This document shows, piece by piece, positions 34,329-43,474 of a stretch of 64,000 nucleotides of DNA; the first letter of the stretch is position 1, and each line of letters starts with the position of its first letter. This stretch comes from Mesorhizobium sp. ES1-1 (GTDB lineage Bacteria; Pseudomonadota; Alphaproteobacteria; Rhizobiales; Rhizobiaceae). Location: the NCBI RefSeq assembly GCF_020164785.1, contig NZ_JAIUGX010000016.1:1-64000 (forward strand), in the 5' to 3' direction. The notes under the pieces are model-generated. The model was not told the DNA's origin. It saw only the letters and a list, made by a program, of their open reading frames with translations, and did no database searches. A program made the translations under genes and the position numbers.

Positions 34329-37300
34329 TCAGGACGACGCCCTGGAACCGTCGTCCATGATCGCCTCGACGAACCGATGCAGCTTGGCCGGGTTACCGCG
34401 CCAGATCGTGTCGGGCTCCAGGGTCTCGCCCTTCATGACGAAGGAATCGGCATCGACCATCGATCCCTTGCCCATGGTGACGCCGTAATGGACGAAGGCG
34501 GAGGGCCCTAGCGTACAGCCGTCGCCGATGCTGATATAATCCGACTTGAAGGCGCCTTCCTCCAGCGAATGGGCCTGGATGACGCAGCCCTCGTTGAGTG
34601 TGACATCGTCGCCGATCTCGACCAGCGAGCGCTCGGTCAAATTGGCGCCGCCGTCATAGACTCGTTTGCCGACCTTCACGCCGAGCAGGCGCAGGATCAT
34701 CGGCCGGAAGGGCGTGCCGCCAAACAGCCGCACGATGGGCGAGTCGGCGAGCTTCCAGTGGCGCTCATGGCGCCAGAAATCGACGTCGTAGATCGTCGTC
34801 ACCTGAGGCTTCAGCCTTCCGAAGCCGAGGCTTGCCCGCTCGACGAAGATGTAGAACGGGATGGTGATCGCCGACGTCAACAACACGGCGACGAAGAGGG
34901 CGATCTCGGCCCATTCGGTGTAATAGTTCAGCGCGCGGTCCCAGATCGCCAGGGTGGCGAACAGCATGATCCATTGCGTGGCCACGAACAGGAGGATCGT
35001 CACCAGATTGTGGCGGTTCTTGAACGGGATGCGCTTGCGCCGGTCGGCCTCGGCAACGCCCGCGATCAGCTCTTTATCGCGGTTCACCATGCGCGGGATT
35101 TCGAAGGAAGGCGACCCGAGCAGGCCGACATTCTCGCGCAGCGGCCCGTCGACCGGGATCATCACCTTTGTGCCGAGCAGGACGTTGTCGCCCGTGCGGC
35201 CATCCGGCGGGTAATAGATGTTGTTGCCGAGATAGTTGCGCTCGCCGATGCGGGTCGGCTCAAGCCTGAAGGCGGTGGCTGACTTGTGCATGTTGATCAT
35301 GAACAGCCCGTCCGACACCATGGTCTCGGTGCCGATCTCGCACAGCAGCGGGTTTTCGTGCTGCTGGTTGGAGCCGAAATTGGAGCCCGTCTGCACGACC
35401 TTGTTGAGGTTCCAGCCGATGGCCCGCATATAGTGGACAATGGCTGAGCTGTCGCCGAACAGCAGTCCCAGCATGCGGGAATTGCTGGAGAATTCGGACA
35501 CGGACTGCAGCCAGTAGCGGAAGCCGTAGAGCGTGTAGGTGCGGCCGGGTTTCAGGATCAGGCTGAACAGGCGCGGCACCAGGGTTGCGGCGAGGAAGGT
35601 CGCGCCGATGTAGCCGAAAAGCGTGACCGTGGTGCCGATGGCCACGAGGCCGATCGTCTCCTGGTAGTCGTCGCCGAGATTTTCCCAATAGGAGTGGAAC
35701 AGCAGCGGCAGCGGCGTGATGACCGCGAACAGCAGCAACAGCTGAACGGCTTCATAGAGGATGCGCCTGATCTCGTAGGGGTTTTCATTGCGCACCTTGC
35801 AATAGTCCGCCGTGGTCGGCACGGCCGGCGAGCCATGCCAGTGTTCGCCGTCCGGGATGCTTTGCCCGCGCTGCAGCGAGGATGAATGACCGAGCTGGCC
35901 GCCGTCGCCGATGGAGATGTCGATGTCGAGCGTGGAGCCGACGCCGACAAAGACATCGCGACCGATGGTCAGCGGCCCTGTGTGGATATAGCCGGCCTGC
36001 GCGCGATAGCCCAGGATCATGGATTCCTTGCGCAGGATGGTGTTGGCGCCGATCGAAATAAGATCGGTGCAGACGGGGATGGAACGCGACTCGATGACGG
36101 CGTTGTGGCCGAGCCTGGTGCCGAGCAGTCTGAGATAGAGGCTGTAGAGCGGGCTGCCCCGGAACAGAACGACGGGCGCGGTGCGGATCAGGGTCTTGAC
36201 GACCCAGAAGCGGTAGTAGCGCGGGCCCCAGATGGGGAAGGTCTCGGCCTTCCAGCGGCCGATGAGCACCCATTTGGCAAGGACGGCGAAGCCGGTCATG
36301 CCGAAGAAGACGCCGGCCGAGAGCGCGACGCACCTGAAGTAGAGCTGCAGCGGATCGTCGAGCGCCTCATACATCCAGTTGAGTCCGATGTTGAAGGCCC
36401 ACAGGCCGAGATAGCTGTAGACGCCGTAGAAGAGCAGCTGCGCGAGGCCGCAGGTCCAATAGGCGAAATCCGAGGCGCGGCGGGTGAGGACGGGCTCGTA
36501 GGTGGCCGTCGTCATGGCATCGGCGGTGCCCAGATGCGCGGCCAGGCGCGCCACGGTCGGGAAGAGGTAGATGTCGCGCATCGACGTCGTCGCCCATTCC
36601 TCACGGGTTCGCACCCGCGCGCAGAAATGAGCCATGAGAAGCGAGTTGGCGCCGAGATCGTCGAAGAAATTGTCCTCGACCGACACCTCCTCGAATTTCA
36701 GCACCTCGGCCAGCGCGCCGGCCAGGAAGCGCTCGTCATCGGTGCGGGGCACCACCATGGCGCGGTCGCCCGAAAGCCGGACGCTGGTCGGCTTTGGCAA
36801 TTGCCGAAGGTCGACCTTGTTGGAGACCGTCATTGGGATGCCGGGCAGTTCCTCCAGATAGGAAGGGACCATGTAGTCGGGCAGGCGCCGCTTCATCACC
36901 TTGGCGATTTCGGCGCGCGCGATCGCCGGCTGGCCTGATTTGGCGGCGTAATAGGCGACTAGTTCGACGCGGCCGGGCTCGATCTCCCAGGTGGTGACAG
37001 CGGCCTGCGCGATTTCGGGCTGGTCGAGCAGCACCGCCTCGATCTCGCCAAGCTCGATGCGATAGCCGCGGATCTTCACCTGCGTGTCGATGCGCCCGGC
37101 ATATTCGATCTCGCCGCTTTCGTTGATGCGGCCAAGGTCGCCGGTGCGGTAGATGCGCTTCGACGGATTGTTGGGCAGGCCGATGAAATCGGCGATGAAT
37201 TTCTGTTCCGTCAGGTCGGGCCGGTTGAGGTAGCCGACGGCCAGGCCGATGCCGGCAATGCCGATCTCGCCCAGTTCGCCGGGCGCGGCAAGCTGCGGCA

Positions 37301-38480
37301 GCGACGGGTCGAGAATGACGATGGAATAGGTGGGCAGCGGCGCGCCGATGGTCACCGGCCGGTCGGGCGACAGTTCGCCCATGGTTGCCGTAACCGTGGC
37401 TTCGGTCGGGCCATAGGTGTTGAGGATCTTGCGGCCGGGTCTCGACCAGCGCACGACCAGATTGTGCGGGCAGGCCTCGCCGCCGACCAGCAGCGTGCGC
37501 AGGCTGGGCACGTCCGACGTCATCGATGACAGCAGGGTCGGACTGCAGGCCATGCAGGTGATGGCGTGCTGGCGCAGGAAATCCGCGAGCTCCTCGCCGA
37601 CGAGGGGGAGTTGGCCGGGCGCCGGCACCACGGTCGCGCCGGCCACGAACGGCACCCAGATCTCCTCGGAGGAAAAGTCGAAGGCGATGGTCATGCCCTG
37701 GTAGACGCGATCGCAGGGTTGGTAGCCGTAGGAGGCGGCGGCGACCCGGATGAAGTTGACGAAGCTCTGGTGGCGGACGGCGACGCCCTTCGGCCTGCCC
37801 GTCGTGCCCGAGGTGTAGAGGATGTAGCAGATGTCGTCGGCGGCGCCCGGCGCCTTGTGCGGCTTGAGCGGCGCGTCTGACTGGGCGGAAATCTCGGCAG
37901 CGGCGCTGTCGATGAGCAGATGCGGCACCGCCAGCTGGCCGGCGCGCGAGGCGTAGGCGGCGATGGTGACGATCATGCTGACGCCGGCGTCGTCGATGAT
38001 CAGCTCCATGCGCTCGCGCGGGAAGGCGGTGGCCAGCGGCACGAAGGCAGCGCCCGCCTTGATGACGCCGAGAAGGGCGACATAGGTTTCCGCCGAACGG
38101 TCGAGGATGAGCCCGACGCAGTGGCCCGGCCGCACGCCGCGCTTGCCGAGCAGGCGGGCGAACTGGTTGGCGCGCCTGTCGAGCTCCTGATAGGTCCAGG
38201 CGCGCCCCTCGGAAATCACCGCGGGAAGAGCGGCAAATGTGTGGGCGAGCTGTTCGAAGACCTTGTCGAGCCGTTCCTCGGGCCGGCCGGCGCGGGGGAA
38301 GTCTGCCCCGGTCAGCACCTGGCCCTGCGCGGCGAGCGAACGCCGGGCGCTTTTCATGAGCGTGTCCACACCCGGCAAACCATTTGCGACCAGGCCATTT
38401 CCTCCCAGCCCGGTTTCGGGCTCTGCGCTCGGCCCTGCCGTGTCCCGCTCGAGTGCGGCGATATCGACACCGTGATCCAT
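34329..38480 (-). CDS. Pls/PosA-type membrane NRPS
   Basis: 1383 residues. An adenylation domain (about 50-560: YILYTSGTTGRPKGVA, FDFSSEEIW, NTYGPTEATV, YRTGDLGRI, and the A10 lysine in SNKVDL) is followed by a carrier domain with LGANSLLM (phosphopantetheine serine S613). Then about six membrane segments alternate with two left-handed beta-helix/hexapeptide-repeat regions, the terminal domain of Pls-like enzymes. Such proteins (for example epsilon-poly-lysine synthetase) condense one activated amino acid without a classical condensation or thioesterase domain. Membrane-bound. The substrate here cannot be read reliably. I prefer ATG 38480 over TTG 38486. Confidence 0.93.
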   Translation of the reverse strand: MDHGVDIAALERDTAGPSAEPETGLGGNGLVANGLPGVDTLMKSARRSLAAQGQVLTGADFPRAGRPEERLDKVFEQLAHTFAALPAVISEGRAWTYQELDRRANQFARLLGKRGVRPGHCVGLILDRSAETYVALLGVIKAGAAFVPLATAFPRERMELIIDDAGVSMIVTIAAYASRAGQLAVPHLLIDSAAAEISAQSDAPLKPHKAPGAADDICYILYTSGTTGRPKGVAVRHQSFVNFIRVAAASYGYQPCDRVYQGMTIAFDFSSEEIWVPFVAGATVVPAPGQLPLVGEELADFLRQHAITCMACSPTLLSSMTSDVPSLRTLLVGGEACPHNLVVRWSRPGRKILNTYGPTEATVTATMGELSPDRPVTIGAPLPTYSIVILDPSLPQLAAPGELGEIGIAGIGLAVGYLNRPDLTEQKFIADFIGLPNNPSKRIYRTGDLGRINESGEIEYAGRIDTQVKIRGYRIELGEIEAVLLDQPEIAQAAVTTWEIEPGRVELVAYYAAKSGQPAIARAEIAKVMKRRLPDYMVPSYLEELPGIPMTVSNKVDLRQLPKPTSVRLSGDRAMVVPRTDDERFLAGALAEVLKFEEVSVEDNFFDDLGANSLLMAHFCARVRTREEWATTSMRDIYLFPTVARLAAHLGTADAMTTATYEPVLTRRASDFAYWTCGLAQLLFYGVYSYLGLWAFNIGLNWMYEALDDPLQLYFRCVALSAGVFFGMTGFAVLAKWVLIGRWKAETFPIWGPRYYRFWVVKTLIRTAPVVLFRGSPLYSLYLRLLGTRLGHNAVIESRSIPVCTDLISIGANTILRKESMILGYRAQAGYIHTGPLTIGRDVFVGVGSTLDIDISIGDGGQLGHSSSLQRGQSIPDGEHWHGSPAVPTTADYCKVRNENPYEIRRILYEAVQLLLLFAVITPLPLLFHSYWENLGDDYQETIGLVAIGTTVTLFGYIGATFLAATLVPRLFSLILKPGRTYTLYGFRYWLQSVSEFSSNSRMLGLLFGDSSAIVHYMRAIGWNLNKVVQTGSNFGSNQQHENPLLCEIGTETMVSDGLFMINMHKSATAFRLEPTRIGERNYLGNNIYYPPDGRTGDNVLLGTKVMIPVDGPLRENVGLLGSPSFEIPRMVNRDKELIAGVAEADRRKRIPFKNRHNLVTILLFVATQWIMLFATLAIWDRALNYYTEWAEIALFVAVLLTSAITIPFYIFVERASLGFGRLKPQVTTIYDVDFWRHERHWKLADSPIVRLFGGTPFRPMILRLLGVKVGKRVYDGGANLTERSLVEIGDDVTLNEGCVIQAHSLEEGAFKSDYISIGDGCTLGPSAFVHYGVTMGKGSMVDADSFVMKGETLEPDTIWRGNPAKLHRFVEAIMDDGSRASS

Positions 38481-38486
38481 GTGCAA

Positions 38487-38794
38487 ACTTTCCGGTCCTG
38501 CGAAGCCTTGAACGGCACGCCGCCGCCCGGCCTGGTTGCCCGGGCCGGGTCGCGCTGTCCGGATGGGTATGCCATCCGATCTTTTCGCCAGTTTTTCTCA
38601 ACTGTTGAATCTTGTTTCTGAACTGTGTCTGGAGGCGGCAAAGGCGCCGGTTTCGCCGGTCCCGGCGCAGCGGTCCGGCGCCTCGCAAAAAATCTGCCGG
38701 CCGCCGGGAATAAAGGGCGGCCTTTCCGGGTCTTCACTACAGCGGGGCCAAACCGGCCCGCGACACGAAGAAAACGAAACAAGGATCTTTAGGA
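38487..38794. other. Intergenic region between the NRPS and DUF680 genes
   Basis: About 308 bases with divergent genes on both sides, so it holds both promoters. AT-rich patch 38578-38630 (ttttcgccagtttttctcaa) is the likeliest promoter core for the NRPS side. No small gene or RNA is recognised. Confidence 0.45.
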
Positions 38795-39037
38795 ATGACC
38801 AAGCTCGCTCTCAGCGTGGCTGCGATGTTGCTTGCCTCGAGTGCCGCCTTTGCCGGCAGCGACCATTACGGCGCCGACAATGCCAACCAGCCCGCCGTCG
38901 ACGCCAATGCGACGGCCTCGATCCCCTATGCCGGCCGGAAGGACGGCGTCGACGCCAAGGTGACGACCGGACCGAGCCAGGGCTCGGTGCAGGACATCAT
39001 CGATCGGCACAATCGCGACGGCAATTGGGGCCGCTAA
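38795..39037 (+). CDS. DUF680 exported protein, copy 1
   Basis: 80 residues. Signal peptide MTKLALSVAAMLLASSAAFA, then GSDHYGADNANQPAVD and a TASIPY segment. The mature start GSDHxG and the conserved TASI are the DUF680 pattern, a family concentrated in Mesorhizobium. Probably periplasmic, role unknown. Paired with a second copy 47 bases downstream. Confidence 0.87.
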   Translation: MTKLALSVAAMLLASSAAFAGSDHYGADNANQPAVDANATASIPYAGRKDGVDAKVTTGPSQGSVQDIIDRHNRDGNWGR

Positions 39038-39084
39038 CCGCTTCCGATCTTCACGCAAGCCTTCAACAAACAGGAACCATCGAC

Positions 39085-39306
39085 ATGAAAAACATCGCTC
39101 TCACCGCCGCCGCCATCCTGCTCGCCACCACCGGCGCCTTTGCCGGCAGCGACCATTTCGGCCAGACCTCCGCCAGGCCGGCGGCAGCCACGGTCGACAC
39201 CATCCGCACCGCATCCATCCGCAAGGCGGACATGGCCGCGCACGACATGAAGGCGACGACGAAATCCGACGCGGACGAACCAGGCCAGGGCATCTGGGGC
39301 AACTGA
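39085..39306 (+). CDS. DUF680 exported protein, copy 2
   Basis: 73 residues. Signal peptide MKNIALTAAAILLATTGAFA, then GSDHFGQTSARPAAATVDTI and RTASIRKADM. Same family as the gene just upstream but only partly similar in the mature region, so the pair is an old tandem duplication or separate gain. A good terminator follows at 39361. Confidence 0.87.
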   Translation: MKNIALTAAAILLATTGAFAGSDHFGQTSARPAAATVDTIRTASIRKADMAAHDMKATTKSDADEPGQGIWGN

Positions 39307-39360
39307 GTTCGCGGGCGCCGGCGCCGCATCCCGACGGCGCCGAGCCCGACCGCGTCGGGA

Positions 39361-39396
39361 CGGAGGGCCAGGGCTTCGGCCCTCCGTTATCTCTTT
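39361..39396 (+). terminator. Rho-independent-type terminator of the DUF680 pair
   Basis: Perfect 9-base stem cggagggcc / ggccctccg with loop agggcttc (39361-39386), followed by ttatctcttt. Confidence 0.7.
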
Positions 39397-39477
39397 CCCG
39401 GCTGCCGGCGTGATGTCCCGCCGCCGGGACCTGACTTTTCCGCGCCTCTAGCCAACCCAACCCATGAGGAGACCACC

Positions 39478-40449
39478 ATGTTCAGCATGACACGCCGCAC
39501 AGTGCTTCAATCTGCGGCGGCCGCCGCCGCCCTCGGCCTTGCCGGCAAGCTTGAATTCACCCGGCCCGCTTTCGCGCAGACGCCGCTCGAACCGTCCGTC
39601 GGCTTCTACAAGTACACAGTCGGCGACATCGAGGTGACCGCCATCTATGACGGCATCTGGAAGAAGCCGCACGACCCGGCCTTCATCGCCAACGCCTCGG
39701 TCGAGGACACCAAGGCGGCACTCGCCAAGGCGGGGCTGACCACCGACTTCATGCCGATCCCGCTCACCGTTGTCGTGCTCAAGATGAACGGCAAGCTGAT
39801 CATGATGGATGCCGGCTCGGGCGTCGGCCAGTGGCAGACCAACGCCACGCACCTGCCGGCCAATATGGCCGCCGCCGGCATCGACTACAAGGCGATCGAC
39901 ACCATCATGATCTCCCATTTCCACCCCGACCATGTCTGGGGCCTGATGGAAAAGGGGAGCAACGCGCCGGTGTTCCCCAATGCCGAGCTGATCGTCAACG
40001 CGACCGAGTATAAATGGTGGACCGATCCCGGCCGGCTGGCCAAGCTGCCGGAAGGCCGCAAGCCGGCGGGCAAGCGCATCGCCGACAATTTCCCCAAATG
40101 GAAGAACTGGAAACTGGTGCAGGACGGCGACGAGGTGGCGCCCGGCATGCAGATCATCGCGGCGCCCGGCCACACGCCAGGCCATTCCGTGTACCTCGCC
40201 AATTCCGGCAAGGAACAGCTGATGATCTCGGCAGACACCATGTATGTGCCGGCGTTGCTGGCGCCGCATCCGGAATGGCGGGGCAGCTACGACCAGGATG
40301 GGCCGACGGCGATCGCCACGCGCCACAAGATCATCGACCGGGTGATCGCCGACAATATCCGCATTTCCGGATCGCACTTCCCGTTCCCGGGCACCGGCGT
40401 CTTCGTCAAAGACGGCAATGCCTACGGCTTCACACCAGTTCAGATTTGA
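39478..40449 (+). CDS. Tat-exported MBL-fold metallo-hydrolase
   Basis: 323 residues. Twin-arginine signal MTRRTVLQSAAAAAALGLAG, cleavage near AFAQT. Metallo-beta-lactamase fold with HFHPDH (147-152), the GHTPGH histidine, and late SADT and SGSHFPFP ligands for a binuclear metal site. Similar to lactonase/quorum-quenching or glyoxalase II-like MBL proteins; the substrate is not determined. Periplasmic. It sits on its own after the DUF680 terminator. Confidence 0.9.
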   Translation: MFSMTRRTVLQSAAAAAALGLAGKLEFTRPAFAQTPLEPSVGFYKYTVGDIEVTAIYDGIWKKPHDPAFIANASVEDTKAALAKAGLTTDFMPIPLTVVVLKMNGKLIMMDAGSGVGQWQTNATHLPANMAAAGIDYKAIDTIMISHFHPDHVWGLMEKGSNAPVFPNAELIVNATEYKWWTDPGRLAKLPEGRKPAGKRIADNFPKWKNWKLVQDGDEVAPGMQIIAAPGHTPGHSVYLANSGKEQLMISADTMYVPALLAPHPEWRGSYDQDGPTAIATRHKIIDRVIADNIRISGSHFPFPGTGVFVKDGNAYGFTPVQI

Positions 40450-40607
40450 GACCGTTTGGAAACTCTACTCTGGCGGCCATCTGAAGGCGTTTCTGCGCTT
40501 CCGGTGCTCACGGACCCGAACGTCCGCTGCGCTCCGGTTCTCGAAATCACCTCCATATGACTCCCCAGAGCGAATTTCGAAACGGTCTCTCAACGCTAGC
40601 GCTCAAA
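40447..40607. repeat. Structured intergenic element with inverted ends
   Basis: The ends gagaccgttt (about 40448) and aaacggtctc (about 40592) are exact inverted repeats. Between them is a long conserved-looking block (tctggcggccatctgaaggc, cttccggtgctcac, an internal cggac-ccgaac-gtccg hairpin, and gctccggttctcgaaatcac). I recall similar blocks as common in Mesorhizobium-type genomes, but I cannot check that here. It begins at the stop codon of the MBL gene. Confidence 0.5.
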
Positions 40608-40623
40608 CCAACCGAGAAAGACA

Positions 40624-41103
40624 ATGAAACAATCCTATCTGGGCAAGCACGCCCTTTACGCCCTGCTCGGCGCCGTCGCCGTTCTGACGGTCGTTCCCGT
40701 CGCCACCATCATGCCGGCCTATGCGGTCGACGATATAGAGGGTGCGGATGCGCCCGACCTCACCGCGGTCCAGGCCAAGATCGCCGCCAAGGACTACAAG
40801 GGCGCGCTGGCCGACCTGCGGGATCTCGCGCAGGACAACCAGCAGCCGGATGTCTACAACCTGCTCGGCTTCACGCTGCGCAAGACAGGCGACTTCGCCA
40901 CTGCGCTGACCTACTACAACAAGGCGCTGGAGCTGAAGCCCGACCACAAGGCAGCCCGCGAATATCTGGGCGAGCTCTATGTCGAGACCGGCGACATGGC
41001 CAAGGCCAATGAGCAGCTTGCATCGCTGCAAAAACTCTGCCCCGCCGGCTGCGAGGAGCTCGCCGACCTACAAAAGGCGATCGACACAAAGGTCACGCAG
41101 TAA
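40624..41103 (+). CDS. Exported TPR protein
   Basis: 159 residues. Signal peptide about 10-34 (ALYALLGAVAVLTVVPVATI MPAYA). Then about two to three TPR units: ALADLRDLAQDNQQPDVYNL LGFTLRKTGDFATALTYYNK and AAREYLGELYVETGDMAKAN. Two cysteines (LCPAGCEEL) near the end could form a disulfide. Probably periplasmic adaptor or scaffold. An aaga/gaga ribosome site is present. Confidence 0.85.
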   Translation: MKQSYLGKHALYALLGAVAVLTVVPVATIMPAYAVDDIEGADAPDLTAVQAKIAAKDYKGALADLRDLAQDNQQPDVYNLLGFTLRKTGDFATALTYYNKALELKPDHKAAREYLGELYVETGDMAKANEQLASLQKLCPAGCEELADLQKAIDTKVTQ

Positions 41104-41159
41104 GGTCGCCCTCACCCGGATTGCCGAGACCGAATTGCGGAATGCAATTCGGGGCAATC

Positions 41160-41254
41160 CGACCTCTCCCCGAGGGGAGAGGAGGGAGCCGGCACCGGGC
41201 ACGCCTTCCTCTTCTCCCCTTGGGGAGAAGGTGGCCCGCAGGGCCGGATGAGGG
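41160..41254. repeat. Palindromic element (ctctccccgaggggag type)
   Basis: Two hairpins in a row: ctccccgaggggag near 41164 and ttctccccttggggagaa near 41212, then ggtggcccgcagggccgg and atgagggg. It lies in a 326-base gap (41104-41429) in which no gene is supported. Confidence 0.65.
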
Positions 41255-41429
41255 GCCTTCGCACTGACTATCCCATCATGATTCACCAGTTTGGGCGACG
41301 CCACTTTCGCCCATTGCCGGGGCCGGCTTCTCTCCCTCGCGCCGGCTCCGGCTCTTTCGACACATCTGGCAGCGCTTCCGCGGGCGTCCGACCGGGCGCT
41401 TTTGCCTGCCTGCAAATTGGAGCTCGACC

Positions 41430-41954
41430 ATGAACCCGACCGTCCTCGCCGCGACGCTGCATGCGCTCGCCTCCAGGCTGTGCATCAGGGACGCAGCCCT
41501 GCTCGCCGGCCGGCTGCTGCTGTCCTTCCTCTTCCTGCATGAAGGCGCCACGCTCGCCACCCATTTCGACGCCGCCGCCAGGGCGATGGCGGCGCTCGGC
41601 GTCGGCCTGCCGCTGTTCGTCGCCACGCTCGCGCTGCAGCTCGGGGCGGGGCTCGCCATCGCGACCGGACTGCTGACGCGGCTTGGCGCCATCGGGCTAG
41701 GCCTGTTCTGCCTGGCGACGGCGATGCTGTTCCACACCAATTTCGCCAGCCAGAACGAGTTGCTGCATTTCGAGAAGGACCTCGCCATAGCCGGCGGCAT
41801 GTTCGTGCTCGCCGCCACGGGCGCGGGCAGGCTTTCGCTGGACCGGTTGATGGTCGCCTATCTGCAACGGCGCCGGCGCGACAGGGAGATGATGGCGGCG
41901 CTGCAGGCGGTGGAAAGCCATGGCTGGCTGGGCGAGGTGAAGCTGCCGGTCTGA
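41430..41954 (+). CDS. DoxX-family membrane protein
   Basis: 174 residues with four hydrophobic segments. RDAALLAGRLLLSFLFLHEG near the start, then ALGVGLPLFVATLALQLGAG and AIGLGLFCLATAMLFHTNF match the DoxX fold. Family members have been tied to thiol oxidation and quinol metabolism, but most are uncharacterised. A 40-residue cytoplasmic tail (RRRRDREMMAALQAV) is unusual in length. Stand-alone. Confidence 0.85.
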   Translation: MNPTVLAATLHALASRLCIRDAALLAGRLLLSFLFLHEGATLATHFDAAARAMAALGVGLPLFVATLALQLGAGLAIATGLLTRLGAIGLGLFCLATAMLFHTNFASQNELLHFEKDLAIAGGMFVLAATGAGRLSLDRLMVAYLQRRRRDREMMAALQAVESHGWLGEVKLPV

Positions 41955-42070
41955 GTTGTGGCGGCCGTGCATCACAAGGCCGGCCACAGTCCAGCTGGCG
42001 TGGAACCAGCGCTCGCGCTCTGCATTCTATGACGCAGATGACTGTGACCCAGACGGGTCGGGAGTGCGGG

Positions 42071-42709
42071 ATGAAAACGTTTTTTGAGATGCTCGGTAGC
42101 CTGGTGATCAGCCTGTCGATGCTGGCTGTCGCTGTATTACTTGCGTCGTGGCTGGTAGCTCCCGTGCCGGCCAAGTCCGAGGCGCGTGCCGCCAGCGTCG
42201 CCGACCTTTGGACCCGGGAGCCGCAGAAGGTGGACAGGGCGTCGCTGACGCTGGAACGCGTGCCGGCCGCCCCGCAGGCTGCGCCCGATGCCGCGGCGCT
42301 GGCCCGCATGCCGGCCACCGAGCCCCGGATGGTCGCCCAGACGGAACCCGCCGTCGAGGCACAGCCGGCGCTTCCCGCGGAGCATGTCAGCTGGTGTGCC
42401 GAGCGCTACCGCTCCTACAACCCCGACGACAACAGCTACCGCTCCTATAGCGGACAGCAGCGCCCGTGCGTTTCGCCCTATCTCGCGGCCAATGACAATG
42501 GCGATATCCTTCGCGCCGACACGGAAGTCCAGTCGGCCACGGAGGTCGGCTATGTCGAGACCGCCTCGGCGGAAACGGACAGCATGATGGCGGCCACCAA
42601 CCTGTCCGCCGGCCATATCGAATCCTGTCTCGGCCGCTACCGTTCCTACAGGCCGGAGGACAATACGTACCAGCCTTATTCCGGCGGGCCGCGTCGCCAG
42701 TGCGAATAG
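42071..42709 (+). CDS. BA14K-type protein with two lectin-like repeats
   Basis: 212 residues. One N-terminal membrane or signal segment (SLVISLSMLAVAVLLASWLV). Two copies of the BA14K motif follow: HVSWCAERYRSYNPDDNSYR SYSGQQRPC and HIESCLGRYRSYRPEDNTYQ PYSGGPRRQC, each with two cysteines at the same spacing. BA14K proteins (first described as an immunoreactive Brucella protein) have lectin-like activity. Most have one copy, so the duplication is notable. ATG 42071 has ggag at the right distance. Confidence 0.88.
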   Translation: MKTFFEMLGSLVISLSMLAVAVLLASWLVAPVPAKSEARAASVADLWTREPQKVDRASLTLERVPAAPQAAPDAAALARMPATEPRMVAQTEPAVEAQPALPAEHVSWCAERYRSYNPDDNSYRSYSGQQRPCVSPYLAANDNGDILRADTEVQSATEVGYVETASAETDSMMAATNLSAGHIESCLGRYRSYRPEDNTYQPYSGGPRRQCE

Positions 42710-42796
42710 GGCCTGGCCGCTGAACAGGGCCAATACGACGCAGCAGCGCCGGGCCATGATCCCATAGGCGCGGCAGGCAGCGGCGCTTGATTCTTG

Positions 42797-43213
42797 CTAG
42801 TCGATGATGAAGGCGGTGCCTTGCGCCTTCATGCGGGCGAGGCCCTCCTTCATCTGTTGAAGCTGTTCGGCTGCATGGCCCTGCCACCCCGTCACTTCCG
42901 CGAGAATTCGCAGCGCATCGCGCGAGCGATAGGACATGGACGGATTGCCGGGGAATTTCTTGTCGGTCAGGTTCGGGTCGTCGACATAGGGGCCAGTCGG
43001 CTCGACGACATAGATCCGGCCGGGCCGGTCGCCTGCGGCAAGCTCGGCGCCCCAGATCGCGGCATCCAGCGTGCTGGTGAAATAGATGAAGGATAGCGGC
43101 TTGCCGCTGTCGAAGTTCGAGGCATGACCGACGACCAGCAGGTCGCCGGGCTTCAGATCGGCCCGCGTACCATGGAAGAACGATTGCGTGAACATGCTTG
43201 CGGCAGCTGACAT
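42797..43213 (-). CDS. arr: Rifampin ADP-ribosyltransferase
   Basis: 138 residues, standard Arr length. SFFHGTRADLKPGDLLVVG, SNFDSGKPLSFIYFTSTLDA AIWGAELA and YVVEPTGPYVDDPNLTDKKF PGNP are hallmark Arr sequences. By spacing, H14, Y44 and D79 match the catalytic His, Tyr and Asp of the mycobacterial enzyme. It inactivates rifampicin by ADP-ribosylating it from NAD. Base composition matches its neighbours and there is no integron or mobile context, so it looks like an intrinsic chromosomal gene. Confidence 0.93.
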   Translation of the reverse strand: MSAAASMFTQSFFHGTRADLKPGDLLVVGHASNFDSGKPLSFIYFTSTLDAAIWGAELAAGDRPGRIYVVEPTGPYVDDPNLTDKKFPGNPSMSYRSRDALRILAEVTGWQGHAAEQLQQMKEGLARMKAQGTAFIID

Positions 43214-43474
43214 CGGAAGGTCCCTGTTTGTGGCTCGAAGGCCAGAGGGATGACACGAACACCCCGGCTTGACGCAAGCCCCACCTCGCCATAGACCATG
43301 GCAATGGGAAAGCCGGCGCGCCTCCCATTCCCCCAAACCCGAACGCATCGTGAGCGTAACCGCCGCTTGAGCGATGCTTACTGCCGACCTGCTGTCAGCA
43401 GACTTGGCTGCTCTGTCTCGATCTCCCTTCGGCACGACGCTAATGTGAAGCGAAGCCATCGAGGGAGCGAGGAC

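Noticed and set aside
36736-38688. 650-codon frame overlapping the NRPS adenylation domain
   Set aside because: Arg/Ala/Pro-rich product with no domain; the NRPS frame carries all core motifs.
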